NCBI GenBank assembly: GCA_963716865.1
Contig: CAVQUF010000004.1
Coordinates: forward strand, 186,001 to 250,000
Origin: AC-32 sp963716865
GTDB taxonomy: Bacteria; Actinomycetota; Thermoleophilia; Gaiellales; Gaiellaceae
Direction: 5' to 3'
DNA length: 64,000 nucleotides
In this document: piece by piece, positions 6,584-15,781 of the stretch
Position numbering within the stretch: the stretch's first letter is position 1
Layout: every line of letters starts with the position of its first letter
Program-made: the position numbers and the translations under genes
Notes under the pieces: model-generated
What the model saw: the letters and a program-made list of their open reading frames with translations, nothing else
Told to the model about the DNA's origin: nothing
Databases searched by the model: none

Positions 6584-8896
6584 CTGAGTGCGCTAGCCGT
6601 CGCCTGGATCGCCTTCCCGCTCCTGCTGGCGGGGCTCTCGCTCGGCTGCGGGCGGCTTGTCGAGGTCGCCGTGGGAGAGCGGCTGCCAGGGCCGCTGGTC
6701 CTGCCAGTCGGCCTCGCGGTCGTGATCCTCGCCGGGGAGCTCGCGACGCTGACCGACGCGACCGCGGAGCTCGCCGGGCCGCTGGTCGTCGTGCTCGCCG
6801 TGATCGGGCTCCTGCTCGCGCGGCCCTGGCGGCCCCGCGACTGGCCGTGGCCGGCGGCGGCTGCGGCAGGTGTGTTCGCGGTCTTCGCCGCGCCGGTCGT
6901 CCTCTCGGGCCAGGCCACGTTCGCCGGCTACATCAAGCTCGACGACACCGCCACCTACTTCGCGATGACCGACCGGGTGATGCAGCACGCACGCAGCCTG
7001 GCGGGGCTAGCGCCGTCCACGTACGAGGCGACGCTCGCGACCACGCTCGCGATCGGCTACCCGACCGGGAGCCTGATGCCGCTCGGGATCGGCCACCAGC
7101 TCCTCTCGTACGACATCGCGTGGCTCTTCCAGCCGTACCTGGCGTTCCTGGCCGCGATGCTCGGGCTCTCGCTCTACGCGGTGCTCGAGCGCGTGATCGC
7201 GCCTCGCGCGCTCCGCGCTGGTGCCGCCTTCGTGGCCGCCCAGCCGGCGATCCTGTTCGGGTACGGGCTCTGGGGCGGGATCAAGGAGCTCTCGGGCGCC
7301 TGGCTGCTCGCGCTGATCGCCGCGCTGGTGCCGTGGACGCTCGGCGGGCGCCGCAGCTGGCGCGCCGTCGTGCCCCTCGCCGCGGCGTGCGCGGCGGTCG
7401 TCTGCGTGCTGAGCCTCCCCGGGGCCGTCTGGCTGCTCCCACCGCTGGTCGTGGGAGCGGTCGTGCTGCTGCGGCGGCCAAGCCGCCCCTCGCTCACGAC
7501 GGCGGTCGCCTTCGTAGCTGCGCTCGCGGTCCTGGCGATCCCCGCCTTCGTCGCGGCCGTTGACTGGCTGCCCCACGTGCACGCGTTCAGCGAGGACACC
7601 GAGCTCGGCAACCTGATCCGGAAGCTGAGCCCGTTCCAGCTCTTCGGCATCTGGCCGATCGGCGACTTCCGGCTCCGGATCCACGGACGCGATTCCGCGC
7701 CGGGGTACGTCCTGATCGCGCTCGTGATCGCCGCAGGCCTGGTCGGGATCTGGTGGGCGTGGGCCCGTCGTAGCTGGGCGCTCCTGCTCTACCTCCTGAC
7801 GGCCGGGACCGGATGCGTGCTGATCGTGGCGTTCAGCTCGCCGTGGGTCGGCGGCAAGGCGCTCGCGATGGCCTCTCCGGCCTTCCTCGCGGCCGCGTTC
7901 GCCGGGTGCGGCGCGGGCTTCGCGCAGAAGCGCGTGGTCGAGGCCGGCATCGCAGCGCTCGCGATCACCGCCGGCGTGCTCTGGTCGAATTCGCTCCAGT
8001 ACCACGACGTGTGGCTCGCGCCCCGCGGCCAGCTGCACGAGCTCGAGGTGATCGGCGACCGCTTCGCCGGCCAGGGCCCGACGCTGATGACCAACTACGA
8101 GCCCTACGGAGCCCGGCACTTCCTCCGGCGCGCCGACGCCGAGGGGGGCTCGGAGCTGCGACGCCGTTTCGACTACCTCACGAACGGCGCCATGCTCGAC
8201 AAGGGTGAGTCCGCGGACATCGACCGCTTCAAGCTCGACGGGGTGCTCGTCTACCGCACCCTCGTCCTGCGGCGCGGCCCGGCGGCCAGCCGCCCACCGT
8301 CGGTCTACCGACTCGTCAAGAGCGGTCGCTACTACGAGGTCTGGCAGCGCCCGACCGGCCAGCCGAACACGATCATCCAGCACCTCCCGCTCGGCGACGC
8401 TACCCAGGCGGCCGCCGTGCCGCGCTGCGCCGATGTGCTCCGGCTCGCGCGGCTCCCGGGGGTCGTCTCGCTCGCGACGGCGACCCGGCCCGAGGCGATC
8501 CCGCTCGGCTACCCGCCCGCCTCCGGCGCGCGCCGAGTGCTCGTCGACCTCCCCGAGAGCGGCCCCTATACCGCCTGGATGGGAGGCGACTGGTACGGGC
8601 TCGCGTCGATCTCAGTCGACGGGCGCAAGGTCGGTGGGAAACGCGAGGACCTGGACTGGCCCGGCCTGTACACCGACCTCGGCTCGATCCCGCTCTCGGG
8701 GGGAAGGCACCTCGTCACGATGCGCTACGACACCGGCGGCCTCCACCCGGGCAGCGGCCAGGCGCCGTTCGCGTTCGGCCCGGGTGCTCTCACCCTCGAG
8801 AACGCGCGCGATCCGTTCGTGACGCTGCCTCCGAGCCAGGCGCGCGGCCTCTGCGGCAAACGGCTCGACTGGATCGAAGCGCTGCGCGCCGGCTAG
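6584..8896 (+). CDS. Polytopic envelope membrane protein, CTG start likely
   Basis: A protein of about 770 residues. The N-terminal two thirds hold about a dozen hydrophobic helices with a large loop after the third (GYIKLDDTATYFAMTDRVM), as in actinobacterial GT-C-like envelope proteins. The C-terminal third (from about residue 480) is extracytoplasmic, with WMGGDWYGLASISVDG and RHLVTMRYDTGGLHPG suggesting a carbohydrate-binding-like sandwich. The first ATG/GTG/TTG codon (GTG 6671) would cut off a membrane segment encoded at 6590-6670, so the CTG at 6584, immediately after the preceding TAG, is the better start. Function unknown; a role with a lipid-linked sugar or polysaccharide is inference. 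GT2 and collagen-like genes lie nearby. Confidence 0.7.
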   Translation: MSALAVAWIAFPLLLAGLSLGCGRLVEVAVGERLPGPLVLPVGLAVVILAGELATLTDATAELAGPLVVVLAVIGLLLARPWRPRDWPWPAAAAAGVFAVFAAPVVLSGQATFAGYIKLDDTATYFAMTDRVMQHARSLAGLAPSTYEATLATTLAIGYPTGSLMPLGIGHQLLSYDIAWLFQPYLAFLAAMLGLSLYAVLERVIAPRALRAGAAFVAAQPAILFGYGLWGGIKELSGAWLLALIAALVPWTLGGRRSWRAVVPLAAACAAVVCVLSLPGAVWLLPPLVVGAVVLLRRPSRPSLTTAVAFVAALAVLAIPAFVAAVDWLPHVHAFSEDTELGNLIRKLSPFQLFGIWPIGDFRLRIHGRDSAPGYVLIALVIAAGLVGIWWAWARRSWALLLYLLTAGTGCVLIVAFSSPWVGGKALAMASPAFLAAAFAGCGAGFAQKRVVEAGIAALAITAGVLWSNSLQYHDVWLAPRGQLHELEVIGDRFAGQGPTLMTNYEPYGARHFLRRADAEGGSELRRRFDYLTNGAMLDKGESADIDRFKLDGVLVYRTLVLRRGPAASRPPSVYRLVKSGRYYEVWQRPTGQPNTIIQHLPLGDATQAAAVPRCADVLRLARLPGVVSLATATRPEAIPLGYPPASGARRVLVDLPESGPYTAWMGGDWYGLASISVDGRKVGGKREDLDWPGLYTDLGSIPLSGGRHLVTMRYDTGGLHPGSGQAPFAFGPGALTLENARDPFVTLPPSQARGLCGKRLDWIEALRAG

Positions 8897-8907
8897 CGCC
8901 TGAAACA

Positions 8908-8936
8908 GACGGGAGGCCCGGAGGCCTCCCGTCTTT
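8908..8936. terminator. Bidirectional intrinsic terminator
   Basis: A perfect 11-base stem (8908-8918 with 8923-8933) and 4-base loop are followed by TTT, between converging genes. Confidence 0.75.
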
Positions 8937-8957
8937 GCTCTCTCACAGGAACTTTGT

Positions 8958-10589
8958 CTAGGGCAGCGGGATGACGATGATCGTCCGGTTCAGGAAGGTG
9001 CCCGTGCCGCCCGTCACGCGGTACTTCGCGGTGAAGGTGTTGCTCCCCGCGGTCAGGCCGGTGACGAAGAACGTTGCGCTGCCCTGCACCGCGCTGCTCC
9101 CGGTGCCGTTCTTGACGATTCGCGCCTCTGCATCGGACCCGGCGCGGGTCGTCGCTCCCGAGACGGCGTAGCCCATGTAGGCGCCCTGGTTGTTCGAGCC
9201 GTCGGACTGCGAGGCCGTGAGGATGACGAGCGCCTTCCCCGAGGCCGCGATCGTCACGGTGACCGCAGGGCCGAGGCTGGCCAGATCTGTGTAGGTGGTG
9301 CTGGTGGTGGTCCCGGACGTCGCGACGGTATTGCCCGACGCTCCGACGGTTCCCGAGGGCCCGGTCGTGCCCTGAGCTCCGGTCACGCCCTTGGATCCGG
9401 TGGTGCCCTTGGCGCCGGTGGTGCCCTTCGCGCCGGTTACGCCCTTTGCGCCCGTAACACCCTTCGCACCCGTCGGGCCTGCGGCGCCGGTCGGACCCCT
9501 CGAGCCGGTCACGCCCTTGGCGCCCGTCGAGCCGTTAGCGCCCGTCGGGCCCTTGGCGCCGGTCGGGCCGCGCGATCCCGTCGCGCCCTTGGCTCCTGTC
9601 GCGCCCTTCGCGCCCGTGGGGCCGATTGCCCCGGCTGGACCGGTCGCGCCCGTCGCGCCTGTGGCGCCCCTGGCTCCCGTCGCTCCCGCGGCCCCGGTCG
9701 CGCCGTTCGCCCCGGTGGCCCCCTTGGCCCCGGTCGCGCCCGTGGCGCCATTGCCTCCGGTCGTGCCCTTGGAACCGGTGGCCCCGGCAGCTCCAGTGGC
9801 GCCCTTTTCGCCGGTCGCGCCGCTGTTCCCGGTCGTGCCCTTGCTTCCACTGGCGCCCTTCGCCCCCGTTACCCCGGTCGCGCCCGTTTTACCCGTTGCG
9901 CCCTTTGCGCCGGTGACGCCCTTCGCACCGGTGGCTCCCGTGGCGCCCCTTGCACCGGTGGGCCCGTTCGCGCCCGCCGGGCCGGTTGCGCCCCTGGCCC
10001 CCGTCAATCCTGTCGGGCCCGTGCTACCTGTTGCGCCCTTGCTTCCCGTAGAACCCTTCGCGCCGGTCGAGCCCTTGACTCCCGTCGCGCCCTTCGCTCC
10101 GGTTGCGCCGGCAGCACCGGTCGGCCCGACCGCGCCGGCGGGCCCGCTTGCACCTCGCGCTCCGGTTGCCCCGTTGGCTCCCGTCGTGCCCTTCGAACCG
10201 GTAACACCCCTTGAGCCGGTCGCGCCCTTCGAGCCGGTCGCACCCTTGGCCCCCGTGACGCCCTTCGCGCCGTTGGTGCCCGTGGCGCCTTTCTGCCCGG
10301 TCGCTCCCTTGGCGCCAGCCAGGCCGGCGAGACCTGTCACGCCGCGAGTTCCCTGCGGGCCACGCGCTCCCTGCGGGCCGCGCGGCCCCTTCACGTTCCA
10401 GCTGATCTTGTGCGCCTTCCCGTGGCAACGCTTCTTGGCCTTGACGAGACGCAGCAGGCCGTTCTTCTTGCCCGCGCAGGCGTAGATCTTCCCGTCGGAC
10501 GTGCTCTTGGCGGTACCGCCGCTCACGAGCACGGCAGCGCCCACCACGAAGGCGATCAAGGACGTGAGGAAGACGCGCTTGTGGGTCAT
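8958..10589 (-). CDS. Secreted collagen-like repeat protein
   Basis: A 543-residue protein. A signal peptide (residues 1-27) is followed by a small Cys-containing domain (KIYACAGKKNGLLRLV, then KKRCHGKAHKISW), a run of 117 Gly-X-Y triplets (residues 68-418) and a 125-residue C-terminal domain rich in Thr, Ser and beta strands, ending NRTIIVIPLP. In the triplets Y is most often Thr or Lys, alternating as GAK-GVT-GAK-GAT; Pro in X is common. Stabilisation therefore probably relies on charge and possibly Thr O-glycosylation rather than hydroxyproline (inference, by analogy with BclA GPT repeats). The C-terminal domain probably trimerises, as in other bacterial collagens. The gene is probably monocistronic, with a terminator just beyond its 3' end. 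Confidence 0.9.
   Translation of the reverse strand: MTHKRVFLTSLIAFVVGAAVLVSGGTAKSTSDGKIYACAGKKNGLLRLVKAKKRCHGKAHKISWNVKGPRGPQGARGPQGTRGVTGLAGLAGAKGATGQKGATGTNGAKGVTGAKGATGSKGATGSRGVTGSKGTTGANGATGARGASGPAGAVGPTGAAGATGAKGATGVKGSTGAKGSTGSKGATGSTGPTGLTGARGATGPAGANGPTGARGATGATGAKGVTGAKGATGKTGATGVTGAKGASGSKGTTGNSGATGEKGATGAAGATGSKGTTGGNGATGATGAKGATGANGATGAAGATGARGATGATGATGPAGAIGPTGAKGATGAKGATGSRGPTGAKGPTGANGSTGAKGVTGSRGPTGAAGPTGAKGVTGAKGVTGAKGTTGAKGTTGSKGVTGAQGTTGPSGTVGASGNTVATSGTTTSTTYTDLASLGPAVTVTIAASGKALVILTASQSDGSNNQGAYMGYAVSGATTRAGSDAEARIVKNGTGSSAVQGSATFFVTGLTAGSNTFTAKYRVTGGTGTFLNRTIIVIPLP
9336..10388 (-). repeat. Gly-X-Y triplet repeat tract
   Basis: Tandem 9-base codon triplets encode Gly-X-Y, with an 18-base higher-order pattern (GAK-GXT). 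It explains the long proline/alanine/valine reading frame seen on the opposite strand, which is not a gene. Confidence 0.9.
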
Positions 10590-10705
10590 GTGTGTAGCAG
10601 GCCAGCCAGGTGCCGCACCGTTTGGTGCCGCAACGTCTGACGGTAGCCGCGGTCCCGAGTTAGGGCATCCCCTAAAAGGATGAGCCGCGTTACGCTGACC
10701 GCCGT

Positions 10706-11653
10706 TTGATCGAGGGCAAAAGCGTGGCAGTCGTCATCCCGGCGTACGAGGAGGAGAAGCTCCTCCCGGCGACGCTGGACGGCATCTCGGAGTCCGTCGA
10801 CCGGATCTACGTCGTCGACGACGCCTCGAAGGACGGAACCGCGGCCCGCGCCCGGGAGGCCGGCGAGCGGGACCCCCGGATTACCGTGCTCACCCGCGAG
10901 CGGAACGGCGGAGTCGGGGCCGCCGTCGTGACGGGCTACCGGCAGGCGCTCGAGGACGGCGCCGACGTCGCGGTCGTCATGAACGCGGACAACCAGATGG
11001 ACCCCGACGACCTCGACCACCTCGTGGGGCCGGTCGCACGGGGCGAGGTCGACTACGCGAAGGCGAACCGGCTCTTCACCGGCCAGGCCTGGCAGCTGAT
11101 CCCGCACAGCCGCTACCTCGGCAACGCCGTGCTCTCCCTCTGGACGAAGATCGCCTCCGGCTACTGGCACATCGCCGACGCGCAGTCCGGCTACACGGCG
11201 ATCGGCCGCTCGATGCTCGAGCTGCTCGACCTGGACAACCTCTACCCGCGCTACGGGTTCCCGAACGACATGCTCGTCCACCTCAACGTCTGGAACGCGC
11301 GCGTCCGTGACGTGCCCTCGCGGCCGATCTACGGCGTGGGCGAGCGCTCGGGGATCCGTCTGCGCAAGGTGATCCCGGCGATCTCGTGGCTTCTGTTCAA
11401 GGGCTTCTGGTGGCGGATGTGGCAGAAGTACGTGATCCGCGACTTCCACCCACTCGTCTTCTTCTACGTCTTCGGGCTGATCTCGCTCCTGCTCGGCCTG
11501 GCGCTCGGCGTCTACCAGGTCGTGCTCAAGATCGTCGGCTACGACGCGACAGTCGGGGTGGTCGTGCTCGTCGCCCTGCTCCTGCTGTTCGGGCTCCTGT
11601 TCACGCTGTTCGCGATGTGGTTCGACATGGAGTCGAACAAGGAGCTGCGCTAG
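10706..11653 (+). CDS. GT2 family glycosyltransferase (DPM1/GtrB-like)
   Basis: A 315-residue protein. The N-terminal GT-A domain (residues 1-225) has VVIPAYEEEKLL, YVVDDASKDGT and MNADNQMDPDDL, the last containing the Asp-rich metal/nucleotide-sugar site. Two C-terminal transmembrane helices (about 250-275 and 283-305) anchor it. This is the architecture of enzymes that load a sugar onto polyprenyl phosphate. TTG 10706 is preceded by TACGCT (10691-10696), suggesting a leaderless message. The donor sugar cannot be told. The 3' end overlaps the converging regulator by 4 bases. Confidence 0.85.
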   Translation: MIEGKSVAVVIPAYEEEKLLPATLDGISESVDRIYVVDDASKDGTAARAREAGERDPRITVLTRERNGGVGAAVVTGYRQALEDGADVAVVMNADNQMDPDDLDHLVGPVARGEVDYAKANRLFTGQAWQLIPHSRYLGNAVLSLWTKIASGYWHIADAQSGYTAIGRSMLELLDLDNLYPRYGFPNDMLVHLNVWNARVRDVPSRPIYGVGERSGIRLRKVIPAISWLLFKGFWWRMWQKYVIRDFHPLVFFYVFGLISLLLGLALGVYQVVLKIVGYDATVGVVVLVALLLLFGLLFTLFAMWFDMESNKELR

Positions 11654-12345
11654 AGCTCGACGCCCAGCTCCTCGGTGAGGGCCGCGCGGCCCTCGTCGGT
11701 GACCTCTACCGAGCGATTGCCTTCGCGCGGACGGATCCAACCGAGCTCGAACATCCGGGCGGCGAGGGCCGCGCCGAGCGCTCCTGCGACGTGGAGCTCC
11801 CGCTCGCTCCAGTCGAGGCAGCCTCGCACGACGGGTCGGCGCTGCTGCTCGAGCTCCGCGAGATCGATCTCGAGCGCCTGGCAGCGAGCCTCCGCCGTCG
11901 GTCCGAGCACGTAGCCGCCGTTCCGGCGGATGAGGGTTTGCTCCCGCTCCAGGGCGCTTGCCACGACGACGCCCAGGCGGCCCGCGAGGTGGTCGTAGCA
12001 GGTGCGGGCGGAGCGGAGCAGCTCGCTCTTCGTCGCGTCTCGCAGGGAGCGGACGGGCGGCTGCGGGGCAACGCACGCGAGCGCCTCGACCGCAGCGGCC
12101 ACGGCCGGGTCGGCGAGGCTGAAGTAGCGGTGGCGGCCGTTCCTTCGCGCGACGAGAAACCCGCCGTCGACGAGCCGCCGGAGGTGCTCGCTCGCCGACG
12201 ATGGCGCAATCCCGGCCTGAGCCGCGAGCGCGCTGGCCGGCAGCGCCTCGTGCTCGGTCAGCGCGACGACGAGCCTGGCGCGGGCGGGCTCGGCCAGGAG
12301 CGCCGCCGCGGCGGCAACGTCGGCTTCACCCCTGCTCACGCTCAC
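11650..12345 (-). CDS. ArsR-type winged-helix regulator with extended C-terminus
   Basis: A 231-residue protein. Residues 10-85 form an ArsR HTH: LLAEPARARLVVAL, then recognition helix SASEHLRRLVDGGFLVARRNGRHRYFSL (residues given as position markers) and the wing. Metal-binding Cys pairs typical of ArsR/SmtB are absent. The C-terminal 130 residues repeat a second winged-helix-like unit (LGWIRPREGNRSVEVTDEG). Longer ArsR proteins of this kind are common in actinobacteria and often act on the adjacent gene; the target here is unknown. A TACCCT box lies 6 bases before GTG 12345, so the message is probably leaderless. Confidence 0.75.
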   Translation of the reverse strand: MSVSRGEADVAAAAALLAEPARARLVVALTEHEALPASALAAQAGIAPSSASEHLRRLVDGGFLVARRNGRHRYFSLADPAVAAAVEALACVAPQPPVRSLRDATKSELLRSARTCYDHLAGRLGVVVASALEREQTLIRRNGGYVLGPTAEARCQALEIDLAELEQQRRPVVRGCLDWSERELHVAGALGAALAARMFELGWIRPREGNRSVEVTDEGRAALTEELGVEL

Positions 12346-12397
12346 GCCACGAGGGTACCGCGCAGACGCTTCGGGATTGCTCGAAGTGTCGTCGATG

Positions 12398-13603
12398 TCA
12401 GAAGAGCTCAGGGCACCACGGCTGGCGCGTCGTCCGGAAGAGATCGTCCGCCCGCCCCACGCCGCCCGGCTTCAGCTCCTCCAGGCGGCCCGCCCGGCTG
12501 AGCTGGTCGAAGGTGAACCCTCCGAGGTAGACCGAGCCGAGCTCGGAGACGCCCAGCCGCACGTCGGCCTCGGCGGTCGTGCGATCGACGGCTCCGTCTT
12601 GGATGCTCCAAAGCGCCTGATTCCACGGGCAGAGCTCGTCGTGGACGTCGAGCACGATCGCCCCGTCCGCGAAGCTGCGCCCCGCAAGCGCAACCCCGAT
12701 GTCGACAAGTCGCACCCAGACCGCTTCGCCGACCGCGAATTGCATGCGGCGCGGTTCGCGCAGCCAGAGGAAGAGCGGGTGGTCGAGCGGAACCCAGGAC
12801 GCCTCGATCCGCGCCACCCAGTCGAGCCCGAGCAGGTAACGCCAGATCGCAGCGAGAGCCCGCGGTGACGTACCGAGCGCCTCCCCGACCTCGAGCGTCG
12901 TGTCGGTGACCATGTGTCGTGCGGAGAAGTTGAGACGGTAGAGCGCGTAGGCCTCGAGAGCGCCGTCGAGCTCGACCGCGACACGGACCTGCTCGCCGCC
13001 GGATCGCATCGGCGAGCGTCCCAGCCGCCGGACCTTCCACCAGCCGGGCGTGCGGGTGAACATGCCCACGGTCTCGCCCTGGACGCGGTCGTAGATGCCC
13101 GGAAGCAGCTCGAGCGTCTCCTCCTCCGTCTCGATGATGCGCGCATGCCCGATCGGCTCGTTGTCCCAGAGCAGCGCGTGCTCCTTCGGCAGGTCGATGC
13201 TCCCTGCGAGCGAGGCGAGCCCGTAGCCGAACCGCGAGTAGATCGCCCCTTCCGACGCATACAGCGTCGCGAGCGGCTCCCCGCGCTCGTGCGCGTCGGC
13301 GAGCTGGCGCTCCATCAGCTTCGTCAGCACGCCACGTCGGCGGTGCGTCGGCAGCACGCCGACGGCCATCACCCCGGCGGTCTGGACCTGGGCGCCGCCG
13401 GGAACGGTCGTCTCGAAGAGGTACGCGCCCGATCCGCCGACGATCGCGCCGCCGTCGAACGCGGCATGCACCCGCTCGGCCGGGAGGATGGGCGCGAACC
13501 GCTCGACGTCCTCGTCCGAAGCCCGGCCGCCGAAGTAGTGCCAGATCGGGTTGAGCGCTCCCCGCATCTCGTCGGGCGAGCAGACCCTGACCTCGATCGC
13601 CAC
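12398..13603 (-). CDS. eis: Eis-like GNAT N-acetyltransferase
   Basis: A 401-residue protein, the usual length of Eis family enzymes. The first GNAT domain carries the acetyl-CoA pyrophosphate loop VGVLPTHRRRGVLTKLM (about residues 82-98), followed by YASEGAIYSRFGYG, which is diagnostic. A second, degenerate GNAT domain and an SCP2-like C-terminal domain follow. The protein ends in Phe (PELF), the C-terminal carboxylate being catalytic in Eis. Mycobacterial Eis acetylates aminoglycosides and protein lysines; the substrate here is unknown. The GTG start shares one base with the pcrA stop (TAGTG), so it is co-translated with the helicase. Confidence 0.88.
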   Translation of the reverse strand: MAIEVRVCSPDEMRGALNPIWHYFGGRASDEDVERFAPILPAERVHAAFDGGAIVGGSGAYLFETTVPGGAQVQTAGVMAVGVLPTHRRRGVLTKLMERQLADAHERGEPLATLYASEGAIYSRFGYGLASLAGSIDLPKEHALLWDNEPIGHARIIETEEETLELLPGIYDRVQGETVGMFTRTPGWWKVRRLGRSPMRSGGEQVRVAVELDGALEAYALYRLNFSARHMVTDTTLEVGEALGTSPRALAAIWRYLLGLDWVARIEASWVPLDHPLFLWLREPRRMQFAVGEAVWVRLVDIGVALAGRSFADGAIVLDVHDELCPWNQALWSIQDGAVDRTTAEADVRLGVSELGSVYLGGFTFDQLSRAGRLEELKPGGVGRADDLFRTTRQPWCPELF

Positions 13604-15753
13604 TAGGCGATTCTCTCCAACGGCGCGTAGTCGAGCATCAGGCGCCGCTCGCTCCCGTCGGCTGCGAACCGGATCGTCACGATGCCGCCGGCCTCGATCG
13701 AGGTGACGACGCCTTCACCGAGGGTCTCGTGCCGGACCGAGTCGCCGGTCGAGAGCGAGGGGACATCGGAACGCGGCGCGATCCCCGTCGCGCCGTACTT
13801 CGACCAGGAGGCGGGCTCGAGCCGGTGCCGCTCGACGCGTGAGTCGGGCAACTCGTCGATGAAGCGCGAGGGCAGGTTGTAGGAGCGGTTCCCCCAGAGC
13901 GACCGCGCGCTCGCGTGGGTGAGCACGAGCCGCTCCTGGGCCCGCGTCATGCCGACGTAGCAGAGCCGCCGCTCCTCCTCGAGCCCCTGCTCCTCGAGCG
14001 AGCGGGAGTGCGGGAAGATCCCCTCCTCCATCCCGATCATGAAGACGGCCCGGAACTCGAGCCCCTTCGCGGTGTGGAGCGTCATCAGGGTGACGAGGCT
14101 CTGCTCGCCGCGGATGGCGTCCTGGTCGGAGTAGAGCGAGATCTCCTGCAGGAAGCCCGAGAGCGAAGGCTCCGCCGAGTCGTGCTGGAACTCCCGCGCC
14201 ACGCCGATCAGCTCGTGCAGGTTCTCCAACCGTCCCTGCGCCTCGATCGTCCGCTCGGCCTCGAGCGCGTCGAAGTACCCGCTCCGCCGCACGACCCGCT
14301 CGAGCAGCTCGGACACCTCGAGCTCGAGCGCGCCGGACTGGAGCGACTGGAGCAGCGTGTGGAACTGCTGGACCGCGCGCAGCGGCGCGGCAGCGATCCC
14401 GGCCTCCTCGGGCTGCCCGAACGCCTCCCAGAGCGAGATCCCGTGGGCGTCCGCGTGGGCCTGGAGCCGCGCGAGGCTCGCGTCGCCGATCCCGCGGCGA
14501 GGGCGGTTGGCGATCCGCTGCAGCGAGACCGCGTCGTAGGGGTTGTCGATCGCCTGGAGATAGGCGATCACGTCCTTGATCTCGGCGCGCTCGTAGAAGC
14601 GCGGCCCGCCGATCACCTGGTACGCGATTCCCTGCCGGACGAGCACGTCCTCGAGCACCCGCGACTGGGCATTCGTCCGGTAGAAGACGGCGACCTCGCT
14701 GCCGTTGTAGCCCTCCTCGACGAGCTCGGCGATCTCGGCCGCGACGAAACGCGCCTCGGCGTGCTCGTCCTCGACCTCGAGCGCGCGCACGGGCTCGCCC
14801 TCGCCGAGCTCCGACCAGAGGTTCTTCGGCTTGCGCTCCCGGTTGTGGGAGATGACCGCGTTCGCGGACTCGAGGATCGTGTTCGTGGAGCGGTAGTTCT
14901 GCTCCAGCGCGACGGTGCGCGTCCCTTGGAAGTCCCTTTCGAACTCGAGGATGTTGCCGATATCGGCGCCGCGCCACCCGAAGATCGACTGATCCGGGTC
15001 GCCCACCGCGCAGACGTTGCGGTGCTTCTGGGCGAGCAGCTGGAGCAGGCGGTACTGGGCGTGGTTCGTGTCCTGGTACTCGTCGACGAGCACGTAGCGG
15101 AACGCCTTCTGCCAGCGCTCCAGGGCCTCCGGGAAGCGCTCGAGCACCTGCACGGTCAGCATCAACATGTCGTCGAAGTCGACCGCGTTCGACGCGAACA
15201 TCCGGCGCTGGTAGAGGTCGTAGACCTCGGCCACGGTCTGGTCGTAGAAGGACGCGACGCGCTCCGCGTACTCGGCCGGCGTGACGAGCTGGTTCTTCGC
15301 GGCCGAGATCTGCGCGTGGATGCCGCGCGGGACGAAGCGCTTCGGGTCGCGCTCGAGCTCCTCCAGGCACGCCTTGGTCAGCCGAACCTGGTCGGCCTGG
15401 TCGTAGATCGTGAAGTTCGTGCGGTAGCCGAGACGCGGCGCCTCGCGGCGCAGGATCCGGCCGCAGGCGGCGTGGAAGGTCAGGATCCAGATCGAGCGCG
15501 CGACCGGGCCGAGCAGGTCCTCGAGCCGCTCGCGCATCTCGCCCGCGGCCTTGTTCGTGAACGTGATCGCGAGGATCTCGTTCGGCTTCACCCCGCACGC
15601 GTGGATCAGGTGCGCCACGCGGTAGGTGAGGACACGCGTCTTTCCGGAGCCCGCGCCGGCGATGACGAGCAGCGGGCCCTCCGTCGCGAGCACGGCCTCG
15701 CGCTGGGCCGGGTTCAGATCGGCGAGATAGCGTTCGGGCGAGGTGACGGCCAC
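13603..15753 (-). CDS. pcrA: UvrD/PcrA-type ATP-dependent DNA helicase
   Basis: A 716-residue SF1A helicase. Motifs appear in order: Q motif LNPAQREAV, I GAGSGKT, Ia TFTNKAAGEM, II VDEYQDTN, III GDPDQSIFGWRG, IV LEQNYRST, V TLHTAKGLEF and VI CYVGMTRAQE. A C-terminal Tudor-like segment (GVVTSIEAGGIVTIRF) is present, as in PcrA. It unwinds DNA in nucleotide excision repair and in replication-fork clearance. GTG 15753 was chosen over the ATG at 15798 because it starts at VAVTSPERYL. A TAGCAT box (15761-15766) 7 bases upstream also supports it and would give a leaderless message. Confidence 0.95.
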   Translation of the reverse strand: MAVTSPERYLADLNPAQREAVLATEGPLLVIAGAGSGKTRVLTYRVAHLIHACGVKPNEILAITFTNKAAGEMRERLEDLLGPVARSIWILTFHAACGRILRREAPRLGYRTNFTIYDQADQVRLTKACLEELERDPKRFVPRGIHAQISAAKNQLVTPAEYAERVASFYDQTVAEVYDLYQRRMFASNAVDFDDMLMLTVQVLERFPEALERWQKAFRYVLVDEYQDTNHAQYRLLQLLAQKHRNVCAVGDPDQSIFGWRGADIGNILEFERDFQGTRTVALEQNYRSTNTILESANAVISHNRERKPKNLWSELGEGEPVRALEVEDEHAEARFVAAEIAELVEEGYNGSEVAVFYRTNAQSRVLEDVLVRQGIAYQVIGGPRFYERAEIKDVIAYLQAIDNPYDAVSLQRIANRPRRGIGDASLARLQAHADAHGISLWEAFGQPEEAGIAAAPLRAVQQFHTLLQSLQSGALELEVSELLERVVRRSGYFDALEAERTIEAQGRLENLHELIGVAREFQHDSAEPSLSGFLQEISLYSDQDAIRGEQSLVTLMTLHTAKGLEFRAVFMIGMEEGIFPHSRSLEEQGLEEERRLCYVGMTRAQERLVLTHASARSLWGNRSYNLPSRFIDELPDSRVERHRLEPASWSKYGATGIAPRSDVPSLSTGDSVRHETLGEGVVTSIEAGGIVTIRFAADGSERRLMLDYAPLERIA

Positions 15754-15781
15754 GCGGCCGATGCTAGCGGCCGACCCGGGT

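Noticed and set aside
9336..10388. Repetitive DNA that could suggest a CRISPR array
   Set aside because: Units are 9/18 bases, translate as collagen triplets, and there are no unique 30-base spacers or cas genes.
9391..10485. Long plus-strand frame of Pro/Val/Ala repeats (PVAPLAPV...)
   Set aside because: It is the exact antisense of the Gly-X-Y collagen tract on the minus strand, which has a signal peptide and flanking domains; the repeat keeps all frames open.
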